Part shown: positions 35,831 to 43,416 of the stretch, piece by piece | Position numbering within the stretch: the stretch's first letter is position 1 | Layout: each line of letters starts with the position of its first letter | Origin: a virus | Length of the DNA: 64,000 nt | Strand: one strand, 5' to 3' | Virus record (IMG/VR): IMGVR_UViG_3300049830_000285 | Span: 1-64,000 of that record | The notes under the pieces: model-generated | The model's input: the letters and a program-made list of their open reading frames with translations, nothing else | The model's database searches: none | What the model was told of the DNA's origin: nothing | Translations under genes and position numbers: made by a program

Positions 35831-36508
35831 ATGGCTATTCGACCACTATTCGAACTCATTCAAGGAAACTTCGAAATGAGCAAATCAGTTACCTGCTTGG
35901 CAGGTGACGCCTTAGTCCGCAGCCCATATACTGGACTCTGCATTGTTGCAGACCGTTCTTTGGTTGCAACTGCATACAACTCGGGCACAGGTGCCTTCAG
36001 CCACACAGCGCATACATTTGTAGGCTTTGCTGCTGATGACCACGCTCGAACTGGTGCAACGATGATTCTGCCTGACCCAGTTGGTTCAACTGTTGTTAGC
36101 TCAGATGGTAGCACGTTCACTGCTTCTAACAACGGTTTCTATGCTGTTGCAAAGCGAGCTTTGGGCGATTTCGTTGACGAACTCGTAACTAACGTTTCTG
36201 ACCCAACTAGTGGTTCCACTGGTTATCAGGGCCCACGCCGAGGTATTGGTGTTTACACCTCTCCTTCAGGTCAATTCGTTACAGACCGATTCGTTGCTGT
36301 TATTACAACTGCTGCAAGCACCGACGACACCAACCCATACACATTCTTGCCAGGTGACTACTTGACATTCGGTGCGACCGCAAATGCTGGAAAGCTTGTT
36401 GCTATCGACCGAGCCAACCCAACCTTCGGTGAACCCGTTGCTAAAGTTGACAAGTACGACGCTACCGCAGGATTGCTGTACTTCACACAAATCGGAGCTA
36501 TTAACTAA
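35831..36508 (+). CDS. Capsid decoration-like protein
   Basis: The 225-residue, beta-rich product is low in lysine and rich in A, G, T and V. It lies directly upstream of the major capsid gene, where a head decoration or stabilisation protein is often encoded. Its strong ribosome site (GGAGG, about 11 nt before the ATG) and its use of GAC, AAC and TTC codons fit high expression. No named family was recognised, so the role is inferred from position and composition. Confidence 0.6.
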   Translation: MAIRPLFELIQGNFEMSKSVTCLAGDALVRSPYTGLCIVADRSLVATAYNSGTGAFSHTAHTFVGFAADDHARTGATMILPDPVGSTVVSSDGSTFTASNNGFYAVAKRALGDFVDELVTNVSDPTSGSTGYQGPRRGIGVYTSPSGQFVTDRFVAVITTAASTDDTNPYTFLPGDYLTFGATANAGKLVAIDRANPTFGEPVAKVDKYDATAGLLYFTQIGAIN

Positions 36509-36546
36509 GGTTAGTGCCTAACGAGGAAAAGGAGAATTAAAAGAAA

Positions 36547-37407
36547 ATGAGCATGGTACGAAACAATCGAAACACCAATGAGCAAAGAGAAGCTATTATT
36601 GCAATGGCTCTTGACACCGCCGATGGACGTGTTGCTCTCGCGCAAGCGATGGTGGAACCCATCAAAACAAGCTTGATGTATCAAGCAATCGGACGTAAGC
36701 TTTTGATGGTAGACGAATTGCCTCAAGGCGCTCTCCCACGATACGAACGAGATGTGGCTGTGAAGTCATATGTCATTCCAAAGCGTGGTATGGTTCCAAC
36801 TCACGTAGTTGAAGCTGAAGAGTTGTTAATCCCAGTTGTTGAGTTGGCTACCAACCCTACAATCAAGATTAACGAAATCAACCAACGACGATACTACATC
36901 GTTGACCGAGCGCAAGTTCGTGCAAAGGATAGTATCCAACGACAAGAAGACGTTGAAGTGTTCAAGGTCATCAACGCCGCAGTTCCTACCGACCACAGCA
37001 TTGCTGTTGCTGGTACATTGCAGCCAGAAAACATCAACCTCGCGTTGACGTTGATTGAAGAGCACGAATTGATTGGCGCAAAGGTCATTATGCACCCACA
37101 GCGCTACAAGGACGTTCGAGACTGGGGTAAGGATTTCTTCGACGAGGCAACTCAACGAGACATCTTGATGACTGGTCTTTACGGTCACATCTACTCTGCG
37201 GACATCCATGTTTCGACAATGGTTCCAAAGAACGCTGTGTACGTGCTTGCACCTGCGCAGTTCGTAGGCGCGATGCCTGTTCGACAGGACATCACTGTTC
37301 TTCCTGCTGACGACCCTAAGAAGCTTCGACTTGGTTGGGTTGTTTTCGAAGAAGTTGGCTTCGGTGTTATAAACGACTACGCGATTAGTCGAATCATCGT
37401 TAGCTAA
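36547..37407 (+). CDS. Major capsid protein (HK97-like)
   Basis: The 286-residue product has features of HK97-fold capsid proteins. The N-terminal part has RKLLMVDELPQGALPRYERD, then a YIVDRAQVRAKDSIQRQED helix. Later come the IMHPQRYKDVRDWG and FFDEATQRDILMTGLYG segments, VPKNAVYVLAP, FVGAMPVRQDITVLP, and a final GWVVFEEVGFGVIND strand. AAGGAG precedes the ATG. A second ATG follows two codons later. Codon choice differs from most of the window: C-ending pairs and CGA for arginine dominate. A strong terminator follows, closing the head operon. Confidence 0.85.
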   Translation: MSMVRNNRNTNEQREAIIAMALDTADGRVALAQAMVEPIKTSLMYQAIGRKLLMVDELPQGALPRYERDVAVKSYVIPKRGMVPTHVVEAEELLIPVVELATNPTIKINEINQRRYYIVDRAQVRAKDSIQRQEDVEVFKVINAAVPTDHSIAVAGTLQPENINLALTLIEEHELIGAKVIMHPQRYKDVRDWGKDFFDEATQRDILMTGLYGHIYSADIHVSTMVPKNAVYVLAPAQFVGAMPVRQDITVLPADDPKKLRLGWVVFEEVGFGVINDYAISRIIVS

Positions 37408-37444
37408 TAACTAACAACAATTAAAAAAATAGTTTACTATTTTT

Positions 37445-37476
37445 AGGCTAGAAAGGAAACTTTCTAGCCTTTTTTT
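37445..37476 (+). terminator. Strong terminator after the capsid gene
   Basis: AGGCTAGAAAG and CTTTCTAGCCT form an 11-bp stem with a GAAA tetraloop, followed by a run of six T residues. Confidence 0.95.
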
Positions 37477-37480
37477 ATGG

Positions 37481-37486
37481 TATAAT
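37481..37486 (+). promoter_or_regulatory. Extended -10 (TGgTATAAT) for a leaderless gene
   Basis: TATAAT with TG one base upstream ends exactly 6 nt before ATG 37493. There is no ribosome site. It directly follows the capsid terminator. Confidence 0.7.
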
Positions 37487-37492
37487 TAGGTT

Positions 37493-37930
37493 ATGTTAGA
37501 AAGATGGAAGTTAAAAACTCCGCGAGATAAATCGTTAATAAATATTCACGTTTTACATCAAGAGACATTTAATAAATTTGGTTATTATCCAGAAGAAATA
37601 TCTCATGCATCAAGCAAAGAAGTCGCCTGGAAGTGCCTAGATTGTCCAAAAATATCGTTCGGAAGAGAAAAGGATATTAAAAAAGGTAAGAGATGCTTGT
37701 CTTGCGCACAAAGAATAAGAACTCAAAATCGCAATCAGCAAATGAAAGAACAAGGCTTAGCTCCAAACGGTATCGTTTTAGGAACTAGAAATAAAGTTGG
37801 TTATCGAGAAAAACACCGATTATGGCGTAAAAAATGGCGTGCCACTCCAATTGGCTGTCTAACCAACCGTCTTCGCGTCAGTCTGAAGAGAGTTCATAAA
37901 GGGATGATTGTAAGATATCACAATATCTAA
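37493..37930 (+). CDS. Zinc-ribbon protein, possibly homing-endonuclease related
   Basis: The 145-residue basic product has a segment (about 28-77) with FGYYPEEISHASSKEVAWKC, LDC and RCLSC. This fits the two-CxxC zinc-ribbon type found next to nuclease domains in homing enzymes. The C-terminal half is rich in R, K and W but no HNH or GIY-YIG core was found. It may be a DNA-binding remnant or a stand-alone regulator. It is transcribed from a leaderless-type promoter just after the head module. Confidence 0.55.
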   Translation: MLERWKLKTPRDKSLINIHVLHQETFNKFGYYPEEISHASSKEVAWKCLDCPKISFGREKDIKKGKRCLSCAQRIRTQNRNQQMKEQGLAPNGIVLGTRNKVGYREKHRLWRKKWRATPIGCLTNRLRVSLKRVHKGMIVRYHNI

Positions 37931-37938
37931 AATAGTGG

Positions 37939-37944
37939 TATAAT
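37939..37944 (+). promoter_or_regulatory. Extended -10 (TGgTATAAT) for a leaderless gene
   Basis: TATAAT with a TG motif ends exactly 6 nt before ATG 37951. It is the same arrangement as at 37481. Confidence 0.7.
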
Positions 37945-37950
37945 TTACTT

Positions 37951-38478
37951 ATGGTACTAATAGTTCACGAAGACGTTCAAAACATATTGCCTCATTTAGA
38001 TTCATTTGTTATTAGTAATGAATTTGATAAAGTCAAAATAAATCTTGCAAAGCACATTGCCAATAAAAATAATATTGGATATGAAACAATTGATGCGTTT
38101 GATTTTCCTGCTGCTACCACCATTAAAGGCTATGCTATAGAATTCTTAAAGAAACACAACGTTAAGAATATTGATGTGTTGGATAATTTAAATTTGATAT
38201 ACATATTTGCCAATGCTTTAGGTTTTCGCAAGACTGAAGAATATGAAGTTTACTCTGAAGAGCAAATGCAACATTGGCGCAAAACAAGCACGACGGCAAA
38301 TAAAAACGCAGAAGAAGAAAAACATCTTCGTGCTGCTTATGCGATGAATGTCATAAACACTGCAATTGAAAGCGCACACGCAAAAGGATTAGCACTCGAT
38401 GTCACGCTTCTGACAAAAGAAGAATTATTTCCAAATAGAACTATAGTTAGCGCCGCGAGAATGAATAAAGGATTTTAA
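37951..38478 (+). CDS. Hypothetical protein
   Basis: The 175-residue product was not recognised. It has an N-terminal alpha/beta pattern (VLIVHEDVQNIL, then IDAFDFPAATTI) that could be a small Rossmann-like or nucleotide-binding-like domain. A charged helical C-terminal half follows. It has its own -10 box and no ribosome site. Its stop overlaps the next ATG (TAATG). Confidence 0.6.
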   Translation: MVLIVHEDVQNILPHLDSFVISNEFDKVKINLAKHIANKNNIGYETIDAFDFPAATTIKGYAIEFLKKHNVKNIDVLDNLNLIYIFANALGFRKTEEYEVYSEEQMQHWRKTSTTANKNAEEEKHLRAAYAMNVINTAIESAHAKGLALDVTLLTKEELFPNRTIVSAARMNKGF

Positions 38479-38672
38479 TGCACAGGAATACTCTTCGCGC
38501 ACAAGCATTAAAGGCATTGTTTCCTAAATTCAATGGCAAAATTGAAGATTACATCATTGATGTACAAATTCAATCATTGATTGCGCGTGGCATTATGGAA
38601 GAAGGCGATTTGTATATAATTTTTGACCCTGATTGGACACAGGGTATTCCAAGCGTGGCTCCATATTTTTGA
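38478..38672 (+). CDS. Small hypothetical protein
   Basis: The 64-residue product was not recognised. It starts inside the previous stop codon (TAATG), which suggests translational coupling. It ends immediately against the convergent dCMP deaminase stop, with no intervening base. Confidence 0.5.
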   Translation: MHRNTLRAQALKALFPKFNGKIEDYIIDVQIQSLIARGIMEEGDLYIIFDPDWTQGIPSVAPYF

Positions 38673-39200
38673 TTACAATTCCACTTCTTGCTTATTGAAA
38701 AACGCTTTGGGTTGAAGTAATTTACCGCTCCACCACTCAAGTTCGACACCAGCTTCTGCCAAGAGTTCAATTGCGTGTTTATGGTCTTCTGTCCATCGGT
38801 GGTCGGCAAGTCCATAGGCTGCGTCATAAGCTTCTTGCCCATCTTTGTGTACGATAACCTTAGAGATACCAACCTGAACAATTGCTCTGGCGCAATCCAT
38901 ACAAGGCATAATCGTAACATAAATCGTACAATTCTCTAAACTTGTACCTTGACGAGCGCTGTTATAAATTGCATTTCGCTCTGCGTGTTCTGTGTAAAGA
39001 TATTTGAGCGGTCTCTCGTGTCGCGGGTCATCGTCCCCCCATGGAGATGTGCCTCTGCACCAGCCATTATAGCCCATAGCAAGCACAACGTTTGTTGGAT
39101 TGACTACAACCGCGCCAACCTTAGTTCCCTTGTCAGAGCTACGCATTGCCATAAGACAAGCCATAGTCATAAATGTTTCTTTCCACTCTGCTCTTTTCAA
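38673..39200 (-). CDS. dcd: Deoxycytidylate (dCMP) deaminase
   Basis: This enzyme converts dCMP to dUMP for dTTP synthesis. The 175-residue product has the zinc and catalytic motifs EHAERNAI and MPCMDCARAI, and the family's N-terminal WKETFM...MRSSDKGTKVGAVVV and MGYNGWCRG. To keep the conserved N-terminus the start must be TTG at 39200, which overlaps the upstream gene's stop (TTGA). It would work with the dUTPase at 0.6 kb. It is one of three early minus-strand units in this region. Confidence 0.93.
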   Translation of the reverse strand: MKRAEWKETFMTMACLMAMRSSDKGTKVGAVVVNPTNVVLAMGYNGWCRGTSPWGDDDPRHERPLKYLYTEHAERNAIYNSARQGTSLENCTIYVTIMPCMDCARAIVQVGISKVIVHKDGQEAYDAAYGLADHRWTEDHKHAIELLAEAGVELEWWSGKLLQPKAFFNKQEVEL

Positions 39201-39679
39201 TTTCGTCTACTCCACACAATCTGTGATTCGTATTTCATTATAGCACCTTCGTAGGGCTTAATTGAATCTTCTGGCGTAAGAACAACAACACTGGAGCGAG
39301 GAATGCGAAAATAACTCCATCGGCTATCTAATGGAGAATCTATCCATTCTGGCGTCACACGGACACTTGTTGTCAATCGCATGTCGCCCTTATTAAGAGA
39401 TAAATCTGGAATAATTTCCTCTTCTTCAATGTTCGAACACCACTGGGCACATTCTTCTTTAAATTCATATAAACCACCCTCATATTCTCCATTACAGAAT
39501 GATTCAGGGTAAAATCCGGGAACAAGCTCAAGTAAAGGTATGTGTTCGATGACAAGGAGAACACAGTTATAAATAATGGTTGCGGGTTCAATAAGCTCAA
39601 GATATTTTGGCTTTGCATCAGAATCGCGCATATAAAACAAGCGCGAAGCCTCTTTCAGTTCTTCTTCTTTCGTAGACAT
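39197..39679 (-). CDS. Hypothetical acidic protein
   Basis: The 160-residue product was not recognised. It is acidic with mixed alpha/beta character and two cysteine pairs that do not form a clear zinc site. It is co-transcribed with the dCMP deaminase (overlapping TTGA). A TACAAT box on the minus strand ends 7 nt before the ATG. Confidence 0.6.
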   Translation of the reverse strand: MSTKEEELKEASRLFYMRDSDAKPKYLELIEPATIIYNCVLLVIEHIPLLELVPGFYPESFCNGEYEGGLYEFKEECAQWCSNIEEEEIIPDLSLNKGDMRLTTSVRVTPEWIDSPLDSRWSYFRIPRSSVVVLTPEDSIKPYEGAIMKYESQIVWSRRN

Positions 39680-39686
39680 TGTGCAG

Positions 39687-39692
39687 ATTGTA
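39687..39692 (-). promoter_or_regulatory. -10 box for a minus-strand leaderless mRNA
   Basis: TACAAT (minus strand) ends 7 nt before the ATG at 39679. The whole divergent intergenic region with the next + gene is only 19 bp. Confidence 0.5.
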
Positions 39693-39698
39693 CCTTAA

Positions 39699-40037
39699 AT
39701 GTACGAATATAATAATATGAACGAAAGATTGTTAGAACTTGAGGATTTTACACCACTCAGTGCTTTTGCTCCAAATTTTGCCAAATGGCTCAACCATGCT
39801 GATAGAAATAGTAAAAATGATGAATTATTGCGTTTTTACGGTCAACAATTAACTGCTGCCGAAGCAGCGTTTTGCGGTAGTTATGCCAGACATATAATCC
39901 TTGGTACGCAGCCGCCGAATCTAGAAGAAGGGTCTTTTGATGGTTCTCCGGTTTATCGACAATGTTTGTTGGAAAAAATTGTAAGAGAGAAATTGAAAAC
40001 AGATAATTATGTCTTTCCATTAGCAGTTAGGATTTAA
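39699..40037 (+). CDS. Hypothetical protein
   Basis: The 112-residue product is helical, with no recognised motif. The start is uncertain: ATG 39699 has no ribosome site, and ATG 39717 is an in-frame alternative 6 residues later. The gene is divergent from the dCMP deaminase unit. Confidence 0.5.
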   Translation: MYEYNNMNERLLELEDFTPLSAFAPNFAKWLNHADRNSKNDELLRFYGQQLTAAEAAFCGSYARHIILGTQPPNLEEGSFDGSPVYRQCLLEKIVREKLKTDNYVFPLAVRI

Positions 40038-40040
40038 TTG

Positions 40041-40046
40041 TAAAAT
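40041..40046 (+). promoter_or_regulatory. -10 box TAAAAT for a leaderless gene
   Basis: TAAAAT ends 7 nt before ATG 40054. The following ATATCACT is shared with the promoter before ATG 41479. Confidence 0.5.
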
Positions 40047-40053
40047 ATCACTA

Positions 40054-40347
40054 ATGAGTGACGAAAACCCATTAGTGAAGCAATCATCGTTAGATGATAT
40101 TGCAGAAAATTGCACATTGGCGTGTTTGGAGCACGGAGCCAATCTATATCGAAATATCATATCAGCTTGTTTCGAATCAAAATTTCAAGGCATGGATGAA
40201 TGCATGAATTTCATTGACAGCATGATACACGCAGACATTAGTCATTTAACTGGTGCAGAACAACGAGCTGTGCTCTTGACACTGAACAATATTCGCATAG
40301 CATTCGCTCATCAAAGAGAGTTAATAATCAAGGCATACGATAAATAG
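40054..40347 (+). CDS. Small helical hypothetical protein
   Basis: The 97-residue product is predicted all-helical with three cysteines and no recognised motif. It ends with TAG. The next gene's -10 box begins 2 nt after this stop. Confidence 0.5.
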   Translation: MSDENPLVKQSSLDDIAENCTLACLEHGANLYRNIISACFESKFQGMDECMNFIDSMIHADISHLTGAEQRAVLLTLNNIRIAFAHQRELIIKAYDK

Positions 40348-40348
40348 G

Positions 40349-40354
40349 TATACT
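40349..40354 (+). promoter_or_regulatory. -10 box TATACT before the peptide deformylase gene
   Basis: TATACT ends exactly 6 nt before ATG 40361, and no Shine-Dalgarno is present. Confidence 0.55.
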
Positions 40355-40360
40355 CACGGA

Positions 40361-40930
40361 ATGGATGTAAAAATACCAGACCTTTACGCTCCTCTTTTTG
40401 ACAACAAAAATGGTGTAGTAAAGTATCCGAACGATGTTCTTAGGAAAATTGCCGAACCCGTTGGCGAAAATGAAGATGTCAGTGCTATTATCGCACAAAT
40501 GTCAAATATTCTTGGTAAAACAACTGGTATAGGATTAGCAGCGCCACAAATAGGTGTCAGCAAACGTATTATCATGGTGAGACGCGATAAGAGATATGCT
40601 TTAATTAACCCAGTTATTGAAGAAGCCTCTGGTGTTTTTACAGCAGACGAAGGCTGTATGAGCATCCCGAATCTATGGGGACATGTTGTTCGTCATCAAT
40701 CAATCACTCTCCGTGGCACCTCTCCACATGGAAAGGAAGTGGTGCTCAAGCTCACAGACATGGAAGCTGTTGTGCCTCAGCATGAAATCGACCATTTAGA
40801 TGGAATATTATTCATTGACAAATCCATTCCAAAATCACTTAATTGGTTTGCGAAAAAAATTGGAATACCGTTAAGCGCCGAGTTTGAAGATATCCTCAAG
40901 AATGAAGACGAAGAAGGTACACAATCATGA
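40361..40930 (+). CDS. def: Peptide deformylase
   Basis: This metalloenzyme removes the formyl group from new polypeptides. All three motifs are present in 189 residues: GIGLAAPQIG (about 57-66), EGCMSIP with the cysteine ligand (about 97-103) and QHEIDHLDG with two histidine ligands and the catalytic Glu (about 140-148). The length exceeds that of the short forms known from some marine phages. It overlaps the next gene by 4 nt (ATGA). With the methionine aminopeptidase at 1.1 kb, both steps of N-terminal methionine excision are encoded. Confidence 0.96.
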   Translation: MDVKIPDLYAPLFDNKNGVVKYPNDVLRKIAEPVGENEDVSAIIAQMSNILGKTTGIGLAAPQIGVSKRIIMVRRDKRYALINPVIEEASGVFTADEGCMSIPNLWGHVVRHQSITLRGTSPHGKEVVLKLTDMEAVVPQHEIDHLDGILFIDKSIPKSLNWFAKKIGIPLSAEFEDILKNEDEEGTQS

Positions 40931-41457
40931 TAACAATTGACGAATTGCAAGTCACGCAACGGAATATTAGGAATCCAGAGCAACTTGCGCGAATGACTGC
41001 ATTTGTAAAGAACGATGGATTTTTCACCAAAAATTGTTTAAGCAAGCACCAAAGTCGTGGAAAGACATCTCCATTAATCGAAATCACACAATTTGAAGAT
41101 GGACAATATTTTTTACACGACGGACATCATCGTGCAGCCGCTATTGTGCTGGGTGGAAGAGATTTCATCGACGGGACAGAATATCGAATCCGTCAGTTCA
41201 CATATGAACAATACATCAAACCAAATTTAGCAGTTGAATGGTGGACACCGTTCGACCCTAGAATCGAACTTCGTCTCACGGATACTTCCACTTACAAAAA
41301 TATGTTACATAAGCTGAAAGATGCTGTTCCCCCAGAAACAGAGGATATTTCAATGCTGGAGGAAGCATTGCTGCATAGCATTTACACTAAGCGTCATTTA
41401 TACGTCGAACCCCGAAATGGTTTGTTTACATTGCGCGAATTTGTAGGCTCTTTGTAA
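40927..41457 (+). CDS. ParB/sulfiredoxin-fold protein
   Basis: The 176-residue product has a segment with PLIEITQFEDGQYFLHDGHHR (split here as PLIEIT and YFLHDGHHRAAA, about 55-78). This matches the DGHHR-type nucleotide-binding core of ParB/Srx-fold proteins. No helix-turn-helix of a true ParB was found, so a partitioning role is unlikely. A DNA-modifying or nuclease role is possible. It is translationally coupled to the deformylase gene. Confidence 0.6.
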   Translation: MITIDELQVTQRNIRNPEQLARMTAFVKNDGFFTKNCLSKHQSRGKTSPLIEITQFEDGQYFLHDGHHRAAAIVLGGRDFIDGTEYRIRQFTYEQYIKPNLAVEWWTPFDPRIELRLTDTSTYKNMLHKLKDAVPPETEDISMLEEALLHSIYTKRHLYVEPRNGLFTLREFVGSL

Positions 41458-41464
41458 CATCTGG

Positions 41465-41470
41465 TAGAAT
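41465..41470 (+). promoter_or_regulatory. Extended -10 (TGgTAGAAT) for the 2H phosphoesterase gene
   Basis: TAGAAT with an upstream TG ends 8 nt before ATG 41479, with no ribosome site. Confidence 0.5.
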
Positions 41471-41478
41471 ATCACTGT

Positions 41479-42015
41479 ATGTGGTATCGAAACATTGTGA
41501 CAGCGGAGCAACACACAAGTGTAATTGTGGCTCTTTGGCTGCCCGATGACAAAGCAAAAAAACTGGCTTTGAAAAAAACAGACGTAGACAAACCCGAAGC
41601 TGCTGACAGTCTACATTTAACAATGCTTTATATCGGAAAAGCAGATGCGCTTAAAGATAAACGTGAGCTTATTGAATCCGCTCTAGAAGCTATGTCAAAT
41701 CAATACCCGGCAATTAAGGGTAAAGTTCAAGGCGTTGGATGTTTTTCTGGCAATGATGAAACAAAACCATTTTATGCATCTTATGATTCTGCGGAGCTTT
41801 CAGAAATTCGACAAAAACTTGTTGAAACGATGGAATCTTTGGGAATCGAGCTTGATAAGACACATGGATTCACACCCCATATTACATTGGCTTATATTGA
41901 TGCCAATGATGATTTACCAAATGTTAATGTTCCAGATTTAGCTATAGATTTTGACAAATTGACACTAGCCTGGGCTGGAAAGCAAACTCATTATTCTTTA
42001 AACCAAAAAAGTTAA
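41479..42015 (+). CDS. 2H phosphoesterase (2'-5' RNA ligase-like)
   Basis: The 178-residue product has the two H-x-T motifs that define the superfamily: LHLTMLYIG (about 46-54) and PHITLAYI (about 133-140), with the usual strand pattern between. Members act on 2'-5' or cyclic phosphodiester bonds in RNA or nucleotides. In phages some degrade host cyclic-oligonucleotide signals, so an anti-defence role is possible but unproven. It starts with MWYR, like the protein at 26270. Confidence 0.85.
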   Translation: MWYRNIVTAEQHTSVIVALWLPDDKAKKLALKKTDVDKPEAADSLHLTMLYIGKADALKDKRELIESALEAMSNQYPAIKGKVQGVGCFSGNDETKPFYASYDSAELSEIRQKLVETMESLGIELDKTHGFTPHITLAYIDANDDLPNVNVPDLAIDFDKLTLAWAGKQTHYSLNQKS

Positions 42016-42033
42016 GTAAATTTGACATTATCC

Positions 42034-43026
42034 ATGTATATGGATAATGTGATAGATGTAAATATACCAAAATTTTGGCTTGAGCAAGAGTATGTCGTAA
42101 AGCAGCGCAGTATGCAAGAAATTGCTTTTGATTTAGGTATCAGCGCTCAAATAGTATATAAAATTTTATGTACATATGGTATTCAAGTGCGAACTAATCA
42201 ATATGCCAGAAAACATCTCTCAATAGACAAAGATTGGCTTATTGAAGAGTATGTAAACAAAAGAAGAAGCACAACTGATATTTCGAAAGAATTGAATTGC
42301 GGTTACAACACAATTAATCGAAGATTACGAGAATACGGTATTGTGGTTCGTGATAATGGAAAGCCGCAAAAAACAGAATTATTAGGACAAACATTCGGCA
42401 AATGGACGGTGCTCTGCGAGATACCAGGAAAGACAGAACATCACTCTTGTCAATGGAAATGTCAATGCGTTTGCGGACAAATCAAAACACTGTCTACATA
42501 CACTTTGACATCTGGCGCTAGTAAAGGGTGTCTCACATGCGATATCGCGCAGACACAAGCGGAAAAGCACGTGATTACATCTTATTACTGGGGTTCTCTG
42601 CAAAGCAGTGCAAAAAAAAGAGGTTTAGATTTTGCAGTTACCAAAGATTATGTGGCTGATTTATATGAGAAACAGGGTCGAAGGTGCGCTTTAACTGGAT
42701 TGCGTCTGAATATGGCTGATACTCACTGCGCTTGGCGTGAGGGAAAGCAAACTGCTTCATTAGACCGTATTAACTCACTTATGACATATGAAGACGGTAA
42801 TGTTCAATGGGTTCATAAAATGGTTAATCTTGCAAAATGGGATATGCCACAAGAAGAATTTATTAGAGTTTGCCATTTGGTTGCTAAATTGCACCCTATG
42901 GAAATCGAAGAAGAAGTTGAAAATCCAGAAATTAGCATAGATGATGAAGAGACTTCAGAATGGGATTCAGATTTGTGGAGATGGGTGGATGAAAGAGTCA
43001 AACAAAAACAAATAGAAGAAGCGTAA
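42034..43026 (+). CDS. HNH-type homing endonuclease-like protein
   Basis: The product (about 330 residues) has two helix-turn-helix segments at the N-terminus (IAFDLGISAQIVYKIL and TDISKELNCGYNTINRRL). A zinc-ribbon region follows (FGKWTVL, W-x-CQCVCG, then KGCLTC), and then an HNH-like core (CALTGLRL, ASLDRINS, GNVQWVHKMVNLAKW). The ASLDRI...GNVQWV...N..K pattern is typical of phage HNH enzymes. The acidic tail is long. ATG 42034 and 42040 are both possible starts. It is free-standing and could be a mobile element within the accessory region. Confidence 0.8.
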   Translation: MYMDNVIDVNIPKFWLEQEYVVKQRSMQEIAFDLGISAQIVYKILCTYGIQVRTNQYARKHLSIDKDWLIEEYVNKRRSTTDISKELNCGYNTINRRLREYGIVVRDNGKPQKTELLGQTFGKWTVLCEIPGKTEHHSCQWKCQCVCGQIKTLSTYTLTSGASKGCLTCDIAQTQAEKHVITSYYWGSLQSSAKKRGLDFAVTKDYVADLYEKQGRRCALTGLRLNMADTHCAWREGKQTASLDRINSLMTYEDGNVQWVHKMVNLAKWDMPQEEFIRVCHLVAKLHPMEIEEEVENPEISIDDEETSEWDSDLWRWVDERVKQKQIEEA

Positions 43027-43092
43027 TACGTATAGAATTAAAAAGGATTTCAGTTGATTTTGCGGTAAAATAATAGTTCGCGAGATGTCCCT

Positions 43093-43215
43093 ATGAGCAA
43101 AGAAAACCAAGAACTTAGCCTATCCTCTTCAGAGGAACGACAACCTGCCGAAGTAGAACAATCAGAAACAGATGCATTTTGGCATGCATATCCGTTAATG
43201 TTTGAACAATCGTAA
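43093..43215 (+). CDS. Possible 40-residue acidic protein
   Basis: A 40-codon frame begins MSKENQELS, is acidic and serine-rich, and ends with AYPLMFEQS. TAAAAT (43066-43071) lies 21 nt upstream and there is only a weak ribosome site. It fits the gap between the HNH gene and the tRNA. No homologue was recognised. Confidence 0.4.
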   Translation: MSKENQELSLSSSEERQPAEVEQSETDAFWHAYPLMFEQS

Positions 43216-43242
43216 TTTTATATTGTGATTGTAAGTCTATTA

Positions 43243-43270
43243 CGAGGGGTGGAAGTAATTCTGCCCCTCG
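43243..43270 (+). repeat. Hairpin in the gap before the first tRNA
   Basis: CGAGGGG (43243-43249) and CCCCTCG (43264-43270) pair perfectly around 14 nt. No U-run follows. Nothing else was seen in 43216-43310. Confidence 0.5.
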
Positions 43271-43313
43271 CAGGCGTACTCGCTATATTTCCTCAAAATC
43301 ATATTTTCTGTGG

Positions 43314-43319
43314 TATCAT
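43314..43319 (+). promoter_or_regulatory. Extended -10 (TGgTATCAT) for the CUA tRNA
   Basis: TATCAT with TG at 43311-43312 ends 8 nt before the tRNA's first base. Transcription would therefore begin at or just before the mature 5' end. Confidence 0.55.
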
Positions 43320-43327
43320 ATGGGAAC

Positions 43328-43402
43328 GACCCCATAGTTCAGTGGTGGAACAGCTATCTCTAAAATGGCGTGTCGCGAGTCCGATTCTCGCTGGGGTCAC
43401 CA
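43328..43402 (+). tRNA. tRNA with CUA anticodon (amber suppressor type)
   Basis: A complete cloverleaf can be drawn. The acceptor GACCCCA pairs with TGGGGTC, then discriminator A and an encoded CCA (43400-43402). The D stem GTTC/GAAC has a GG-containing loop, the variable loop is 5 nt, and the T stem GCGAG/CTCGC has the loop TCCGATT. The anticodon stem GCTAT/ATGGC (one G-U) closes the loop CTCTAAA. With U33 at 43359, the anticodon at 43360-43362 is CUA, which reads UAG. Position 55 is C instead of the usual U. The amino acid identity cannot be read with confidence. Confidence 0.85.
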
Positions 43403-43416
43403 AGAGTAAAAAAAAT

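Noticed and set aside
40927-41457. Plasmid partition protein ParB
   Set aside because: Only the DGHHR nucleotide-binding core is seen. There is no helix-turn-helix and no ParA nearby.
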